A stretch of DNA of 23,678 nt from an uncultured Kiloniellales bacterium (lineage in GTDB: Bacteria; Pseudomonadota; Alphaproteobacteria; Kiloniellales; JAKSDN01): NCBI GenBank assembly GCA_947259625.1, contig CAMYMY010000017.1, positions 1 to 23,678 of the forward strand. Direction: 5' to 3'. Below are positions 22,170-23,678 of this stretch, piece after piece. Every line of letters begins with the position of its first letter. The stretch's first letter is position 1. The notes below the pieces were generated by a model, which did no database searches, had not been told where the DNA came from, and saw only the letters and a program-made list of their open reading frames with translations. The position numbers and the translations under genes are program-made.

Positions 22170-23495
22170 ATGTTGCAGAACGTCATCGCAGACTGTGCAT
22201 TGGGTCTATACCGCCTGGCCGGCCGGGCAGGCGGCCCCCTGGTGCGGGCCCACCTGCACCGGCGCGCGCGGCGCGGGCGGGAGGATCCGGAGCGTCTCGC
22301 CGAGCGGCTCGGCCGCACGGACCGTGCGCGGCCGGCCGGATCGCTCGTCTGGCTGCATGCGGCCAGCGTGGGCGAAGCGCTGTCCTGCCTGGCGCTGATC
22401 GAACGCCTGCGCGCCGAGCGGCCGGAGCTCGCCCTGCTGCTGACCACGGGGACGGTCACCTCGGCCGGCCTCATGGCCGAGCGGCTGCCCGAGGGCGTGA
22501 TCCATCAATACGCCCCCGTCGACCTTCCCGCCGCGGTCGATGGATTTCTCGCGCACTGGAGGCCGGACCTCGCCCTGATCCTGGAATCGGAGCTCTGGCC
22601 CAACCTGCTGCGCGCGGCGGCCCGGCGTGGGATCGACCTGGTCCTGGTGAACGGCCGCATGTCGGCGGGCTCCTATCGCGCCTGGGGCCGGTTCCGGCCC
22701 CTGATCCGGCACCTGCTCGGCGGCTTTTCGCTGGTCCTCGCCCAGTCGTCCCAGGACCGCGAGCGCTTGCAGGCGCTGGGCGCCGCCGCGCCGCGCTGTC
22801 TCGGCAATCTGAAGTTCGCGGCCGTGGATCCGGCCGCCGAAATGAACGAGCTGGCCGCGCTCGCCGAGGCCCTGGCCGGGCGGCCCTGCTGGCTGGCCGC
22901 CTCGACCCATGACGGCGAGGAGGAGATCGCGGCCCGGGTGCACGGGGCGCTGGCGGCCGAAATGCCGGGCCTGGTCACGGTGATCGTGCCGCGACACCCC
23001 GAACGGGCGCCGCAAATCGCCGAGGATCTCGCCGCCTCGGGACTCCGCGCAGAGCTGCGCAGCCGCGGCGGGAGGTTCGGCCCCGAGACCGGGATCTATC
23101 TGGCCGACACCATGGGCGAGCTGGGGCTCTGGTACCGCCTGGCCGAGGTCGTCTTCGTCGGCGGCTCGCTGGCGGCCAAGGGCGGGCAAAACCTGATCGA
23201 GCCCGCCAGGCTGGGTGCGGCGATCCTGTCGGGGCCGGACACCAGCAACTTCGCGCAGATCGCCGAAGAGATGAAGGCAGTCGGCGCCCTCGGACAGGTC
23301 CGGGACGGCGAGGAGCTGGCCGCGGAGGTCGGCCGATTGCTGGCCGACGCCGGGGCCCGGGCAGACATGGGACGGGCAGCCGAAGCCTACGCCAGGGCAC
23401 GATCGGACGTCCTGGAGGACGTGCTGGGGGCGCTTGCGCCCTGGCTCGACCGGGCCGAGGTGAAATACGAACGGGTAGACCCGCCATTAATCTGA
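22170..23495 (+). CDS. waaA: 3-deoxy-D-manno-octulosonic acid (Kdo) transferase
   Basis: 441 residues of the GT-B Kdo transferase family (WaaA/KdtA), which adds Kdo from CMP-Kdo to lipid A precursor at the inner membrane. The N-terminal anchor region 'MLQNVIADCALGLYRLAG' is followed by 'LVWLHAASVGEALS' (59-72), where Glu69 is the expected general base. 'LILESELWPNLL' (136-147) and the C-terminal 'VFVGGSLAAKGGQNLIEPA' are the CMP-Kdo-binding signatures. I chose the ATG at 22170 with GGAAG 8 nt upstream; a GTG at 22161 in the same frame is possible. It is the first gene of a plus-strand unit and is followed by a membrane-protein gene rather than the more familiar lpxK. Confidence 0.94.
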   Translation: MLQNVIADCALGLYRLAGRAGGPLVRAHLHRRARRGREDPERLAERLGRTDRARPAGSLVWLHAASVGEALSCLALIERLRAERPELALLLTTGTVTSAGLMAERLPEGVIHQYAPVDLPAAVDGFLAHWRPDLALILESELWPNLLRAAARRGIDLVLVNGRMSAGSYRAWGRFRPLIRHLLGGFSLVLAQSSQDRERLQALGAAAPRCLGNLKFAAVDPAAEMNELAALAEALAGRPCWLAASTHDGEEEIAARVHGALAAEMPGLVTVIVPRHPERAPQIAEDLAASGLRAELRSRGGRFGPETGIYLADTMGELGLWYRLAEVVFVGGSLAAKGGQNLIEPARLGAAILSGPDTSNFAQIAEEMKAVGALGQVRDGEELAAEVGRLLADAGARADMGRAAEAYARARSDVLEDVLGALAPWLDRAEVKYERVDPPLI

Positions 23496-23496
23496 T

Positions 23497-23516
23497 ATTA
23501 GAGCGGGCGCGCTAAT
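23497..23516. other. Short inverted repeat after waaA
   Basis: ATTAGAGCGGGCGCGCTAAT has 5-bp outer arms (ATTAG/CTAAT) and inner GCG/CGC pairs with one mismatch. It sits 1 bp after the waaA stop. There is no T-run, so it is not a clear terminator; it could be a mild attenuator or chance. Confidence 0.25.
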
Positions 23517-23549
23517 GCTGCGGAACGCCGACACAACGGGCCCGATTTC

Positions 23550-23678
23550 ATGTCCAAGACACCCCTGGTCGTAAGCGCCAAGGTCGCGGTCACCGGACTG
23601 CTGCTGTACTTCGTGCTGCGTGAGGTGGCGCTGGCGGAGGTGACGGCGCGGCTGGCCGAGCTGTCGCTTTGGCCGCTG
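23550..23678 (+). CDS. Flippase-like / lysylphosphatidylglycerol synthase membrane domain protein, 5' part
   Basis: Only 43 residues are visible before the window ends: MSKTPLVVSAKVAVTGLL and then 'LYFVLREVALAEVTARLAEL'. The short basic N-terminus, a membrane helix reading into 'LREVALAEVTARLAELSLW', and the amphipathic follow-up are the usual opening of UPF0104/LPG-synthase transmembrane-domain proteins ('...LRRVDLAALLARL...'). It follows waaA by 54 bp on the same strand, so a role in envelope lipid handling would fit. The call is tentative because so little is visible. Confidence 0.5.
   Translation, partial: MSKTPLVVSAKVAVTGLLLYFVLREVALAEVTARLAELSLWPL

Overview
This window is GC-rich, densely packed bacterial chromosomal DNA. 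The gene content points to an alphaproteobacterium, probably in the Rhodospirillales/Kiloniellales range: a MucR/Ros-family regulator, a Gram-negative Kdo transferase (WaaA/KdtA), a Tat-exported polyamine-binding protein, and family III CoA-transferase/acyl-CoA dehydrogenase/MaoC modules. That placement is inferred from family content and base composition; there is no rRNA to fix it. I saw no tRNA, rRNA, CRISPR array, phage gene or intact insertion sequence.

Layout. 1-3116 (minus): acyl-CoA dehydrogenase, family III CoA-transferase and a MaoC-type hydratase (cut by the window edge), a CoA-thioester catabolic operon. 3234-5461 (plus): SAM methyltransferase, a coupled 102-residue unknown protein, and a YcaQ/AlkX-like DNA glycosylase. 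5710-6105 (minus): cupin. 6351-6785 (plus): small two-helix membrane protein resembling UspB, followed by repeats and an 85-bp inverted-repeat element. 6905-8994 (minus): dialkylglycine-decarboxylase-like PLP enzyme and an Asp/Glu/hydantoin-type racemase. 9260-10091 (plus): an orphan 93-residue protein and a MucR/Ros regulator with a strong promoter in an AT-rich island. 10139-14276 (minus): a compact operon dgcN-dgcA-thrC-(DehI-like). 14488-17614 (minus): lipoprotein, OmpR-type response regulator and histidine kinase, with a very strong terminator. 17790-21847 (minus): polyamine ABC transporter potD-potB-potC-potA, in which potC carries an apparent frameshift. 22170-23678 (plus): waaA/kdtA and the start of a flippase-like membrane protein.

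How the genes work together. Two adjacent operons concern unusual amino acids. DgcN and DgcA together are the known N-acetylation/racemisation route from D-glutamate to N-acetyl-L-glutamate. The neighbouring pair (racemase plus dialkylglycine decarboxylase-like enzyme) could act on D- or alpha,alpha-disubstituted amino acids. With the polyamine transporter and the CoA-thioester operon, the window looks like a scavenging and catabolic region of a heterotroph. The most novel-looking arrangement is the placement of a threonine synthase and a DehI-family protein in the same tight operon as dgcN/dgcA. The most concrete anomalies are the potC frameshift, the inverted-repeat element at 6811-6895, and the non-coding stretch ending in a near-ideal terminator at 14488-14528.
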